The position numbers were made by a program, and so were the translations under genes. Positions 52,491-63,343 of a stretch of 64,000 bases of DNA are shown piece by piece. The notes below the pieces were generated by a model that ran no database searches, was not told the DNA's origin, and was given only the letters and a program-made list of their open reading frames with translations. Location: NCBI GenBank assembly GCA_963377175.1, contig CAUJNA010002112.1, positions 1,497,497-1,561,496 of the forward strand, in the 5' to 3' direction. The DNA comes from Effrenium voratum. Its lineage: Eukaryota > Sar > Dinophyceae > Suessiales > Symbiodiniaceae. Within the stretch, counting starts at the first letter, position 1, and each line of letters starts with the position of its first letter.

Positions 52491-54522
52491 ACACTTCCCA
52501 GGGCTCATCCGGACAGCTGCAACCAGCCGAGGCCAGAAATCAACCTAACTCGGCGAGTTAGATCGTTTTTGAGGGTTCCCACTTCTCAGGGCTCATCCGG
52601 GACAGCTGCAACCAGCCAAGGCCAGAAATCAACCTAACTCGGCGAGTTAGATCGTTTTTGAGGGTTCCCACTTCCCAGGGCTCATCCGGGACAGCTGCAA
52701 CCAGCCGAGGCCAGAAATCAACCTAACTAGTTAGATCGTTTTGAGGGTTCCCACTTCCCAGGGCTCATCCGGGACAGCTGCAACCAGCCGAGGCCAGAAA
52801 TCAACTAACTCGGCGAGTTAGATCGTTTTTGAGGGTTCCCACTTCTCAGGGCTCATCCGGGACAGCTGCAACCAGCCAAGGCCAGAAATCAACCTAACTC
52901 GGCGAGTTAGATCGTTTTTGAGGGTTCCCACTTCCCAGGGCTCATCCGGGACAGCTGCAACCAGCCGAGGCCAGAAATCAACCTAACTCGGCGAGTTAGA
53001 TCGTTTTTGAGGGTTCCCACTTCCCAGGGCTCATCCGGGACAGCTGCAACCAGCCAAGGCCAGAAATCAACCTAACTCGGCGAGTTAGATCGTTTTTGAG
53101 GGTTCCCACTTCCAGGGCTCATCCGGGACAGCTGCAACCAGCCGAGGCCAGAAATCAACCTAACTCGGCGAGTTAGATCGTTTTTGAGGGTTCCCACTTC
53201 CCAGGGCTCATCCGGGACAGCTGCAACCAGCCAAGGCCAGAAATCAACCTAACTCGGCGAGTTAGATCGTTTTTGAGGGTTCCCACTTCCAGGGCTCATC
53301 CGGGACAGCTGCAACCAGCCAAGGCCAGAAATCAACCTAACTCGGCGAGTTAGATCGTTTTTGAGGGTTCCCACTTCTCAGGGCTCATCCGGGACAGCTG
53401 CAACCAGCCAAGGCCAGAAATCAACCTAACTCGGCGAGTTAGATCGTTTTTGAGGGTTCCCACTTCCCAGGGCTCATCCGGGACAGCTGCAACCAGCCAA
53501 GGCCAGAAATCAACCTAGATCGAGTTAGATTTTTTGAGGGTTCCCACTTCCCAGGCTCATCCGGGACAGCTGCAACCAGCCAAGGCCAGACCAGGGCTCA
53601 TCCGGGACAGGCCAGAAATCAACCTAACGGCGAGTTAGATCGTTTTTGAGGGTTCCCACTTCCCAGGGCTCATCCGGGACAGCTGCAACCAGCCGAGGCC
53701 AGAAATCAACCTAACTCGGCGAGTTAGATCGTTTTTGAGGGTTCCCACTTCCCAAGGCTCATCCGGGACAGCTGCAACCAGCCAGGCCAGAAATCAACCT
53801 AACTCGGCGAGTTAGATCGTTTTTGAGGGTTCCCACTTCCCAGGGCTCATCCGGGACAGCTGCAACCAGCCAAGGCCAGAAATCAACCTAACTCGGCGAG
53901 TTAGATCGTTTTTGAGGGTTCCCACTTCTCAGGGCTCATCCGGGACAGCTGCAACCAGCCAAGGCCAGAAATCAACCTAACTCGGCGAGTTAGATCGTTT
54001 TTGAGGGTTCCCACTTCCCAGGGCTCATCCGGGACAGCTGCAACCAGCCAAGGCCAGAAATCAACCTAACTAGGCGAGTTAGATCGTTTTTGAGGGTTCC
54101 GACTTCCCAAGGCTCATCCGGGACAGCTGCAACCAGCCAAGGCCAGAAATCAACGTAACCAGGCGAGTTAGATCGTTTTTTCATTGAGGGTTCCCACTTC
54201 CCAGGGCTCATCCGGGACAGCTGCAACCAGCCGAGGCCAGAAATCAACCTAACTCGGCGAGTTAGATCGTTTTCGAGGGTTCCCACTTCCCAGGGCAGAT
54301 CCGGGACAGCTGCAACCAGCCGAGGCCAGAAATCAACCTAACTCGGCGAGTTAGATCGTTTTTGAGGGTTCCCACTTCAGGGCTCAAGGCCAGAAATCAA
54401 CCTAACTCGGCGAGTTAGATCGTTTTTGAGGGTTCCCACTTCCCAGGGCTCATCCGGGACAGCTGCAACCAGCCAAGGCCAGAAATCAACCTAACTCGGC
54501 GAGTTAGATCGTTTTTGAGGGG
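52491..54522. repeat. 88-89-bp satellite, about 23 copies
   Basis: Consensus blocks GTTAGATCGTTTTTGAGGGT, TCCCACTTCCCAGGGCTCAT, CCGGGACAGCTGCAACCAGC and CAGAAATCAACCTAACTCGG. Most copies are nearly identical, with a few truncations (near 52725, 53520-53610, 54380). Each full unit contains CTAACTCGGCGAGTTAG, an inverted repeat with 8-bp arms around one base. Confidence 0.95.
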
Positions 54523-54856
54523 TTCGGGAACTCCTCAACCGGACCAAAGTCAATGTCGATTTCATACCTTTTTTTGAGTACTTTGGTGTGGTGGATTTCT
54601 TTGGCTCTGGCACCTGTGGAAGTGCGGGCTCGATTCTTGCTTCTTTCGGGCTTTTGGCGACGAATTCGAGGTTCCCGGCCTGTTGGCGCACACCAGCGCG
54701 CAGCCGCAGGGCCGCAGCGGTTGAGTATATTCCTTTATCGAGATATTGTTCAATACTCCCCTGCTGCATCGCAAGTTTATCGGATATTCAAAGCAATACA
54801 TATCAATAAAATCGAGTGGTATCGCGGAGCTTGCGGTACCGAACCGTATCGTCATC

Positions 54857-54868
54857 GAAACAGCCCTG
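54857..54868 (-). repeat. Right terminal inverted repeat
   Basis: Reads CAGGGCTGTTTC on the minus strand. Confidence 0.65.
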
Positions 54869-54873
54869 TTTAA
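54869..54873. repeat. Target duplication TTTAA (right)
   Basis: Pairs with 52202-52206. Confidence 0.6.
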
Positions 54874-55762
54874 GGCAATAATGTAAGGGAAATAGGCATG
54901 CCATCAATGTACCGAAAGCCAACACAAGGTCCAAGCCTCGTAGCATTTGTCGCCCGGCTGAGCACTTCCGCAGGGCGGCTCCTCGCAGTGAGAGAAAGTT
55001 CTCGCCAACCTCCCAACCCGCTAAGCCTTTGTCACTTCTCAGTTCCTCCCTCTTTGCTTGTCAAACGTAAGTATAAACAAGCTTCGTCGAACTGCTTGTG
55101 TGTTCAGTCTGACATGCATAACCTTCTGTATTTGTTTTCATCATGTCGTGCTTGGTCTGTCGCAAAACATATCTGCATCTGGTCACACAAGCACTAGCTG
55201 TTTCATGGAAAGCGCAACGCGTGTGAAACGAAAGTCTGTCATTGTCTGCCTCCGCTTCTATCACTCAGCCAAGGGAACCAGAAATTCATCGCCGACTTGT
55301 AAAAGTGGCGCTTTTACACAAACCAATCAAGCAACCGGCACGACTTGCCGGCCTTTATCTTCTTGGGCTGCTGCGGTCCGTTGTCCTTGAACCTCGGCCA
55401 CCCGGCAAATGCGGTGGCTAAACTTGCAAACTTGCCTGCCCAAACCAGCGATCAGATTATCTGAGTTATCTGTTCCAAAGCGTGGGACCTCCGACCATAC
55501 AAGACACTTCAGATGTGCATATGCGCGAATGGGACCAGCCAAGGATGGCCACCCCAGCGCCCCAATGATCGAAATCAATCTAAATGCCTCACAACAAATG
55601 GAAGCATGGCAAATCGGCCTGAGTCGTTGTTGCTTTGTCATGGCTCAAATGAATCCGCACCCAAGCCTCAAAAGTTTCCGTAGATGGCAAGCTGGAACTC
55701 GCATTGCCTTTGATTCCTCTCCCCATTCATACGCGCAGGAAGCTTTCTAGAGGATTTTGCTG
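54874..55762. other. Unique sequence, no gene recognised
   Basis: No supported exon. It may include 3' sequence of the minus-strand gene upstream. Confidence 0.35.
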
Positions 55763-56653
55763 TCATTCAACAGCCGTGAAACTTTGTTTTGGACAGAAGG
55801 AAGGCACTGTGCCCCTCTGAGGCAGCCACCCTCCTGGTGCCATTTTGTAGAAGGCGAAAAAATCGAAGTCACAGGGTGGCTCGTCGATGTCATCCTGAGA
55901 GCGCCACTGAAAGGGAGAGCCAAGCTTCGAGGGCCTAAGCGGCTGGCAAGGGTCAAGTTCAAAGGGAAATGCATGTCTGTGCATGTCTACAGCTTTTGGT
56001 TGATGGCATGTGATGTCAAATCTCCAATCGGGCGGTGAAGCATTGCAAGCCAGAGGAACAACACCAGCTTGGCACTGCGAGAAGTACCATTGTAGCACAA
56101 ATTGAAGGCTAGCAAGTGAAAAGTACGCGAAGCTAGCACGACATGGTGCCATGGACGAGCTCCACAGGGTAAGAAACTCCTCAGGGTTGTAGCGATTCTT
56201 GGGAAAAGCCCTCTTGGACCAACACCGACAAGGCGTCCACAGAACAACGCCTGCTGGAACACTCAATGTACAGAAATTCAGCATGACAGTATCATATCTA
56301 CTTGCCATGTGTCCGTATATGTCAGAATCCCCCGTTGCGAACAAAGTGCTTACACAATTCACATTCAAACTCTTGACTGTGCTGCGTGGCCGGCTGCGTG
56401 GACCCATCTGCAAGCAGGGTAATCCAAACGGCATCTGGCCAAGCCAAGTTGCGTAGGAGCCCGGATAGTGCTTCCTGAGGAAGAGGGCTGGAAGGGTCTC
56501 TGTGTCTAGCAAGAAAGAAGGATTAACTCCAAGCGTACTTGTGGCGTTGAAGCTATTCCGATACCAGGGCGGTGTTCTTTTCCTTAGACCAAAGAGTGTT
56601 CCGCAGCCTCGTGACAATTCTTGCAAACATTTTTCTGGAGTGTCTTGCATCAC
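55763..56653 (-). CDS. Unrecognised 296-codon open frame
   Basis: The longest frame outside repeats and the retrotransposon. It lies on the same strand as, and downstream of, the BTB-like gene, so it could hold a later exon or the 3' untranslated region of that gene. The translation shows no domain I know; Cys, Trp, Phe and Pro are frequent, with no amphipathic repeats. Opposite-strand and alternate frames here are also fairly open, which weakens the case for coding. Confidence 0.22.
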   Translation of the reverse strand: MMQDTPEKCLQELSRGCGTLFGLRKRTPPWYRNSFNATSTLGVNPSFLLDTETLPALFLRKHYPGSYATWLGQMPFGLPCLQMGPRSRPRSTVKSLNVNCVSTLFATGDSDIYGHMASRYDTVMLNFCTLSVPAGVVLWTPCRCWSKRAFPKNRYNPEEFLTLWSSSMAPCRASFAYFSLASLQFVLQWYFSQCQAGVVPLACNASPPDWRFDITCHQPKAVDMHRHAFPFELDPCQPLRPSKLGSPFQWRSQDDIDEPPCDFDFFAFYKMAPGGWLPQRGTVPSFCPKQSFTAVE

Positions 56654-57133
56654 TCACCATGCATCACCCGCAGGCTGCAACAGCCAGCAATTAGGGCGGC
56701 AAAAAATAAACACTGGGACAGCAACAGCCACCAAACACCAGCACTTCCTGTGGCCCTTTGCGAGAGGGAGAGGTGGGCAACACGTGCCAGAAAATTGTTT
56801 TGCACATCTCCAAGGAAAGCTCCGTGCCGAGTGAAGCCTCTTCACCCCATCCTAGCGCTCAAATCAGCTTTTAGCAACCATCTGTTGGCTTGTCTGTGTC
56901 GTTGCCAGCTCTGGCAAGCTGATTCGGATTCGCCCGAGTTGGCTCTTTTCCCGAAACCAACTATGGATTGAGGCAGCAGCAATGCATGTTTGAGGAAAGT
57001 CGGTAACCATCTGGAAACACTGAGTGCTCAGTTGGTCGGCCTGCGCGTCTTTGCGCGAGGCCACGCAATTGACCCGGCCCTTGCAGCGTTGGAGGGTAAC
57101 CGAAGGTCATGTGAAGGATCAAAAAGAGCTTAC
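56654..57133. other. Probable intron or unrecognised sequence
   Basis: Follows a GTAAGC donor at 57133-57128 on the minus strand. No next exon could be fixed. Confidence 0.35.
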
Positions 57134-58097
57134 ATCAGTCAGGCTCGCAGCTTTCGCGTGTTTAAGCAAAGCATCGCGCACTGTCGGCTCCAAATCAAAT
57201 GCCCTTGGTGCCAATCTGAAGAGCATAGAGCGGGACAGCAACTGCATGACATCTTCCGTGAGCACATTTCGAAGGACAACCACCGGACATATCTCGAGTC
57301 TTTGCTGAAGCATCTCCTTGGCTGCCTGCGTCAGGGGCTCGACTGCGCTGGCTGTCATCAGCTCGTCAAAACTCTGTGATCCAAAAACAATATTGCAAAT
57401 TGCAGTTTGAGCTGGAGCATCCAGCCGTCTCATCATGTCTGCCAAATGACAGGTGCCTGACAAAGATCTTACAAGCAGGCATCCATCCTGAATGTAACTC
57501 CCTTGCCTCAGGGTCTCCTCAAAAAATGGTTCGAAATTCTCAAGCTTGAGCTTGCCTTCCGCATATTTTCGCGCTCCAAGCGTCATAAAGGAAATGCAGA
57601 ATCCGGCATCGTTGTCGCACCAATTTCTGGATCTGCGCGGAGGCGACAGTGTGAAAAGCCTGTTATTCTCAAAGCGGAACAACTTCTTGCTGAAGCTGCC
57701 ATAAAACTCTGGGTGCGCTTCCAGAAACTGCAAGACCAACGGCATCCCCGAAAGGTGAGGTGGCACGGGCTTTCCCAAAATGCCCGCCACTTGCTCGACT
57801 GTATCTGGCCCCTGCCGACACCAAAGCTTCAACTGCGTGCCTACAATCTCCAGCGCGTCGGCGTGATTGTTTCTGACGGCTTGCTGATACATCTTCTCAA
57901 GCTTCGGAAGCTCCAAGCGCGGGTCCTCCAGGGCCCTGGCCAGGTTGCCCAGCGCACTGGGCATTTGGCGTTCGCCCACGAAACTGCGCAGCACAGCCAT
58001 GTCTTCCTCGGTTCGCAGAAAGCTGCGGATCTGGTCGACGCAGACGCTCACAAAGTCCCTGTCACAGTCCAGCATCGAGGCCTGAGCTTCTGAACCC
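57134..58097 (-). CDS. Large internal exon of a BTB-like gene (unknown helical domain)
   Basis: 964 nt that reads as protein throughout (321 codons, starting within the Gly-Ser-Glu-Ala... stretch and ending Ser-Leu-Thr-Asp). The end is a good donor, GAT|GTAAGC. An acceptor CCTGAG|GGG at 58098-58099 gives a phase that exactly completes the two bases left by the exon at 60195-60616. The protein is mainly helical and acidic/basic mixed, without a family I can name; FRFENNRLFTL and CDNDAGFCISFMTLGARKY are striking segments. Its distance from the N-terminal exon is a 2.1-kb intron filled by G/C-tract repeats. Downstream exons are not resolved. Confidence 0.6.
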
Positions 58098-58104
58098 CTC
58101 AGGC

Positions 58105-59500
58105 GTGGAGACCGCTTCGATAAGCGGGGGTGGGGGGGGTTTGTTGTTTGACGAAAACGCGGAACAACAAGACCCCCCCCCCCCCCCCCGGCGAACAACA
58201 ACAAGTCCCCCCCCCCCTCTCACTTGTTGTTCGACCCCCTCCCCCCCAACAACAAGTCCCCCCCCCCCACCTGTTGTTCAACTCCCCCCCCCCCGGCGAA
58301 CAACAACAAGTCCTCCCCGGCCTCCCCGCCCCCCGGGCTTGTTGTTCGACCCCCCCCCCCAAACAACAAGCCCCCCCCCCCAACTTGTTGTTCGACCCCC
58401 CCCCCGAACAACCCCCACTTGTTGTTCGCCCCCCCCACCCCTGCAAAAGATGGACAAGCCAAAGCGGCCAAGAAAGCTTCGCTTTGAAGCGAAAGGCCCC
58501 GAAACTTTTGAGAGGGGATTCAGACTCTGCCTTCTGAACGCCCACTTGGAGGGCGCCGCCGGAACAACAAGTCGCCCCCTCCCCCACTTGTTGTTCAACC
58601 CCCCCCCCGGCGAACAACAACCAGCCCCCCACTTGTTGTTCGACCCCCCCCCCCCCAAACAACAAGTCCCCCCCCCACGTGTTGTTGCCCCCCCGGGAAC
58701 AACAAGTCCCCCCCCCTTGTTCCCCAGAACAAGAAGTCCTCTCCCGCCCACTTGTTTCGACCCCCCCCCGGGAACAACAAGTCCAAGTCCCCCCCCCCCT
58801 CCCCGCACTTGTTGTTCGACCCCCCCCCCCTTCGAGCCCCACCCCCGCGAACAACAAACCCCCCCACCCCTTATCGAAGGGGTATGGAGACCGCTTCGAT
58901 AAGCGGGGGTGGGGGGGTTTGTTGTTTGACGAAAACCCCCCCCAACTTGTTGTTCGACCCCCCCCGAACAACAAGCCCCCCCCCCCACTTGTTGTTCGCC
59001 CCCCCCACCCCTGCAAAAGATGGACAAGCCAAAGCGGCCAAGAAAGCTTCGCTTTGAAGCGAAAGGCCCCGAAACTTTTGAGAGGGGATTCAGACTCTGC
59101 CTTCTGAACGCCCACTTGGAGGGCGCCGCCGGAACAACAAGTCCCCCCTCCCCCACTTGTTGTTCAACCCCCCCCCCGGCGAACAACAACCAGCCCCCCA
59201 CTTGTTGTTCGACCCCCCCCCCCCCAAACAACAAGTCCCCCCCCCCCCACGTGTTGTTCGACCCCCCCGGGAACAACAAGTCCCCCCCCCTTGTTCCCCA
59301 GAACAAGAAGTCCTCTCCCGCCCACTTGTTGCTCGACCCCCCCCCCGCGAACAACAACAAGTCCCCCCCACTTGTTGTTCGACCCCCCCGGGAACAACAA
59401 GTCCTCCCCCCCCCCCCTCCCCGCACTTGTTGTTCGACCCCCCCCCCCTCGAGCCCCACCCCCCCGAACAACAAACCCCCCCACCCCTTATCGAAGGGGT
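58105..59500. repeat. C-tract / GAACAACAAGT inverted-repeat array inside an intron
   Basis: Dozens of C runs (6-14 nt) punctuated by ACTTGTTGTTC and its complement GAACAACAAGT, which alternate and so form nested hairpins with C loops. A larger unit is duplicated: an identical stretch of over 130 bp starts at 58439 and at 59008. CCGCTTCGATAAGCGG, itself a perfect inverted repeat, occurs near 58110 and 58890. Relative to the host gene (minus strand) the transcript would be G-rich. The 415- and 265-codon frames are repeat artefacts. Confidence 0.9.
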
Positions 59501-60194
59501 ATGCAGGCGTGACGAAGTTGGCCAAGTTTGGCGTTGGGGAGCAAGCCTAGTCGACATCAATCAGGAAACAAGCCGTTGAAAATAAAACATGAAACTTGGA
59601 GGAGCCTTTTGGTACGCAAAGCTTGGGGGGCGCGCTCCTTCCACAAAGCACATGGGAAATGTCCGCAAAACACAAAGAGCATTCTCAGGCACGGAGCTTG
59701 AGCTGGCGGCAAACGTCGAACACTTGATGGGGGTGGAAGGTATGAAAGACTGTCCTTGCCAAACGGACACGAGCGCTCCACTTCAGAAGGACAATGGGCG
59801 GTGTTCTCAAGCGAAGGGCCGTTGCACCTGTCTGTGCGCGGCTGTGCTTTGCTGGTGGGAAAGGCATTCGCCATCCAAATTGCTTTGAGGTTTGATTGAC
59901 AGCTCGTCTCCGCCACGGAATAGCCTGCATGTCCCTCTTCCCATAAAGAAGAAGCATTCAAACCAATGCCGCTTCCACAACAGTAGAATGAGAAACCTCA
60001 ATCATCCTGGGAAGAGACTCAACCTGGAACCCAAGCCCCAAGTCGGCAGCCCGAAACCAAAAAAAGGCGCTCGAATTTGTGACTTGAGACCATGCCAAAA
60101 AGGGGTGGGCGGCTGAACCAATGCCTGCAACAAACGCAGGCATTGCTCGTACCGAGGGTTGAAAGCAATTCATGCGGATTTGTCAAACTAATAC
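59501..60194. other. Intron of the BTB-like gene, unique part
   Basis: Between the repeat array and the donor at 60194-60193 (CACAG|GTATTAG on minus). No further exon could be supported, though a small one may be hidden. Confidence 0.4.
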
Positions 60195-60616
60195 CTGTGC
60201 GTGACAGACGCTTGCGGCAGGAAACCTTCTGAACGTTGAGCAACACACACGCACCCCGCCACAAAAGGCTGAGAAGCCAGCTGGCAAAGCTGCAAGGCTT
60301 CCTGCAGATCAGATGGCTGCTTGGACGTCATGCGACTCAGCATCTGCTCCAAGAGCAGCGCGAAATCTGCTGCGGCAAGGCCGGACGGGAGCTCCAGCTT
60401 GAGCGGGGCATCCGCGTCGGCCCACCGCTGCTGCTGCGATTGAAAGTAGGGGATCTTATCCAAAATCCCTTGGGGCAAATGAAAAGTCTGAGAGCCTCCA
60501 GTGCCATGCACCTCCACCAGCCGCGGGGGCAACCCGAACCAGGATGTCGATGTTTGCCTGGAACGCTTGATGTCTGGCTCGCTTGGCGCTGCAAGTGGGT
60601 CAATGTCTCGCTTCAT
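60195..60616 (-). CDS. N-terminal exon of a BTB/POZ-like protein
   Basis: The first in-frame ATG at 60616 opens MKRDIDPLAAPSEPDIKRSR; an in-frame TGA lies further upstream. Residues about 40-120 resemble a BTB/POZ fold: LVEVHGTGGSQTFHLPQGIL, then DKIPYF (the usual S-x-Y-F block), LKLELPSGLAAADFALLLEQ and a final helix LQEALQLCQLASQ. BTB domains mediate dimerisation and adaptor roles. The exon ends at a CACAG|GTATTAG donor with two bases left over. About 50 nt before the ATG the strand reads TTGGCTCAA, part of the spliced leader, but nine bases are too few to call it a relic. The family call rests on pattern only. Confidence 0.5.
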
Positions 60617-61159
60617 TCCATCTGGCGCTTGCGAGTGAGGCAAAGGAGTCTTCCTTGCAATTCACCCTTTTGAGCCAAGACAAGCCTAGGCAGTTGGGCT
60701 GAGATCCTCTGCGTCATTCCAAGAGCACACTAAGCCAAGTGCATGGGGTAGCTTTGGCGGATGATTCAAAGGGTAAGGGTGGCTGGCTAATCAGGGCTCA
60801 GCTCGCTCTCTCCCGCGCTGAAGAGGGATCATTGAAGTAGGCGGGACAGGAGCAACTGCTCCTGTATCCGTGTGACTCACGTGTGGGGCAGCCAGGGAGC
60901 ACTCACAATCAAACAAACAAACTGTGCTGGTTTTGTTCTGTCTAATTAACCAAGCATCTCCCTGTGACAAAGTCGCATCCGATTGAGCCACATCAGCTGA
61001 GTTCCCCATGCGCGAGCATCTGGAACATCCTTCTAAAGGAGAAATCGTCTGCCATCTTGACAACCCGTGCTTTCTTGACACGTTTCGCAGCAAATCTGGG
61101 CGTAGGGCAGGCCCGAGCCAAAGACCAACTGGTTTGGCTTCCCAACAGCAACTTCCCAC
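60617..61159. other. Intergenic or untranslated region between two minus-strand genes
   Basis: Contains the presumed 5' leader of the BTB-like gene and the sequence following the GTGGG donor of the exon upstream. No further exon assigned. Confidence 0.35.
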
Positions 61160-61343
61160 CTTCAGTTCTTGGCCAAGTCGCTCGAACAAGGCCTTCGCCG
61201 CCGCCACCCGCTTCTTTGCCAGCTCAGGATCGTTCAGCTTGTCCCAGAAGGTCATGCCCGTGCCGTGGTCCGTGATCCTTCGGCATTTACAGTCGTCCCA
61301 TGGTGCCATGGTGGAACCGCGGGTGCAGGAGAACAAGGTGTTG
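61160..61343 (-). CDS. Exon of an unrecognised multi-exon gene (WDDCKCRRITDHG / TFWDKLND block)
   Basis: The translation has the look of a conserved protein: NTLFSCTRG, APWDDCKCRRITDHGTG, MTFWDKLNDPELAKKRVAAA, LFERLGQELK. It ends at CTGAAG|GTGGG; a TTTTGTTTTAG acceptor sits at its start, although the open frame continues upstream. Three further minus-strand pieces upstream, in order, look like exons of the same gene. I have a loose memory of this FWD...RV..A..LF pattern in dinoflagellate predicted proteins but cannot name a function. The phase does not join directly to the 61746 exon, so at least one small exon is missing or this acceptor is wrong. Confidence 0.45.
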
Positions 61344-61745
61344 CTAAAACAAAAAGCAAAGTGGAACAAGCCCATCGCTACTGTTTTGGACACTGGCGAA
61401 CCTTCAACCGTGGCGCGAACAGTCCCGGCCTGTCCAAATATCCAGGGAATGATTGTGTTTTGCTGCAGACCCTATGCCCCGGCCTACTTCTGCCTTGCAA
61501 TTGTCATGCAAAGTGACCTTGTGAGGTCAAGCGCAAGCATTCGCTTGTGGCAAACATTGAGCCAAGCAAAAACTCATGCCTAAAGATGCACCTTCCATCT
61601 CTCAACATGCACAAATCGTTGGGCAAAGCCAGCAAAGCAAAAGTGTGGTGTGCGTTGACTTGCGGGTACAAACTAGAAGGCCGAGCGATATTGACCCTGC
61701 ATTAGGCACGCCAAGACAATGCAGGTCAAAGCCTGTCGTACTCAC

Positions 61746-61805
61746 GGTTGCCGGACTTGATCCAGCCATCGTAGTCCCCCTCAGCATTGCAAGAATTGGG
61801 AAAGT
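61746..61805 (-). CDS. Small exon of the same unrecognised gene
   Basis: 60 nt bounded by a GCCAG acceptor and an AACC|GTGAGT donor. Translation DFPNSCNAEGDYDGWIKSGN. The first two bases complete the codon left open by the 62355 exon, supporting the join. Confidence 0.45.
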
Positions 61806-62354
61806 CTGGCTATCTCTGCTCTCTTCCTTTGAGAAAACAAGGGGCGACAAGCTCGCCTTCTGGCCACAAGGCACAAATTAGCTATGCTACATGCGAGATT
61901 TTGCAAGCTTGGCTCTCTTCGCTCCACTAAGCAGGCGCCTTGTGACACCAAGAAAGAAGGAGAAGAACAGGAAGAGGAACAGGAACAAGAACATGACAAA
62001 AGAAAATCAAGAATTGGAAAGAGAGCAAGAAGAAGCACAAGCTGGTTTCGCTAAACCATCCACAGTGCATCACCACTCTGCAACCAGCTCAAACACCTGA
62101 AACTGTTCGAGCCTTGCAGGAGCACTCAACTTGCTGCTTGAGTTGTGGGAACCCAAATCTTCCCGTATCATAAACTCTACAGCCCTTCAACCACCCCTTC
62201 AGGGGCTTTGCGGTGGAGTGCTGTAGGCATGTACGTGAAGCGGTGGATAAAAGAAAAACAAACAGTTGAGGCTGCGTATCACTTTTGTGGGCCAAAAGGA
62301 GCTCCTTGCCGACTTCTCTTTTCAACCTGGTGCCTTCTGGCCTCCTGGGCTCAC

Positions 62355-62412
62355 CTTGCCAAGCCACGTTGATGTTCTCCAGCTCGTCCAGATCGATCTC
62401 CCCGGCATCTTC
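62355..62412 (-). CDS. Small exon of the same unrecognised gene
   Basis: 58 nt between a TGTCAG acceptor and a CAAG|GTGAGC donor. Translation EDAGEIDLDELENINVAWQ. It starts in phase 0, matching the end of the 63206 piece, and ends with one base over. Confidence 0.45.
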
Positions 62413-62729
62413 CTGACACTGGCCATGGCCGCTCCGGAAAAATCAGCATGGCAGTGCTAGACAACTCAAGGCCCATGCCATACAAAGTTTTCTCTCACAA
62501 CAATCCTACGCCAGCTCTGTGCCTGCAAAAGCCTCATTATTGCAGCCACCTGAGAAGCAGAAAAGGCTTCTAATTTCCGCCAACGTTGTGACCTGAACAA
62601 TAGGCAGTGACCCTTTTCTTAAAGGTGGGACTAAACACTTGATTGGGCCACATTTGGCCTCACATCATGTGACAAGAATCTTGGCACACAAGGCCCTCTG
62701 GTGACATTTTGTCTGATGAGACAACACGT

Positions 62730-62730
<1 letters not shown>

Positions 62731-62763
<33 letters not shown>
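62731..62763. repeat. (CA)n microsatellite
   Basis: About 16 CA units within an intron of the unrecognised gene. Confidence 0.95.
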
Positions 62764-62764
<1 letters not shown>

Positions 62765-63205
62765 CGACACCGTGATGTCCTTGAATATCCAGCAAACTGG
62801 CCTCACATATGGCCCACAACCTTGCGTTGCCCACAGTCATGACCTGCCGCCTTTCTCCTGACTTCCTATGCAAGGCCCGCAAAGGAACCGCTCGTAAAGG
62901 ATGCAAGCCTCATGCATTAGTCTCTCCCCATCCCACAAAACAACTGATAAACTGGGCCCTTCAAGGCTCCTGGGGTTGCCTTTTGTCTCAATTTTGAGAA
63001 ATAAAGACCCCCAAGAAAGGTCTACCCAGCTAGCGGGTTGTGCTGGTGCAGGCACAGAGTAAACCTCGAAGTCCCAAATTCTCAAAAGATCTTAGTGCCC
63101 ATCAGGCAAGGGGCACTCAGGGCACCAAGTCGCACCCCAAATCCCACCAGTCGCCTGGACACGGGATCCATCCCCTCCCGGCAACGAGAAACACGGCCGA
63201 GCTGC

Positions 63206-63252
63206 AAAGTTGTAGGTGCAATCCGCGGTGCCGGAGGGCTCCTCGCAGAAGC
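63206..63252 (-). CDS. Small exon of the same unrecognised gene, GC donor
   Basis: Acceptor after a pyrimidine-rich stretch ending CCGCCAG; translation GFCEEPSGTADCTYNF; the donor would be TTT|GCAGCT, a GC-AG intron of the kind frequent in dinoflagellates. Reading on without splicing gives a less protein-like sequence. The two Cys pairs suggest an extracellular or lumenal protein. Confidence 0.4.
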
Positions 63253-63343
63253 CTGGCGGAGGTGGCGAACCGGGCGGAGGTGGGGAAACGCCGCAAAAAA
63301 ACGAAGCGCCGCATCGGTAGCTGCGTCTCAGATTGCTAGCCAT

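Larger units (their letters stand above)
52207..54868. mobile_element. Non-autonomous terminal-inverted-repeat element packed with satellite
   Basis: The left end is CAGGGTCGTTTC and the right end reads CAGGGCTGTTTC on the opposite strand (10 of 12 identical), flanked by TTTAA on both sides. Subterminal regions are rich in TATCG/CGATA words, and TACCGAATCGTATCG (52238-52252) recurs with one change near 54837. No transposase frame is present. CAGGG termini suggest hAT-like ends, but hAT duplications are 8 bp; a TTAA target would suggest piggyBac-like. Superfamily left open. Confidence 0.65.

Noticed and set aside
52187..52561. 124-codon plus-strand frame at the left end of the satellite element
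   Set aside because: It spans the element boundary and the first satellite unit, with no conserved motif.
58278..59525. 415-codon minus-strand and 265-codon plus-strand frames in the C-tract array
   Set aside because: Gly- or Pro-rich translations of homopolymer runs; frame openness depends on run lengths.
60665..60676. TTGGCTCAA upstream of the BTB-like gene as a spliced-leader relic
   Set aside because: Only nine bases match, and such a word is expected by chance in 64 kb. The LTR copy with 15 bases is far stronger.
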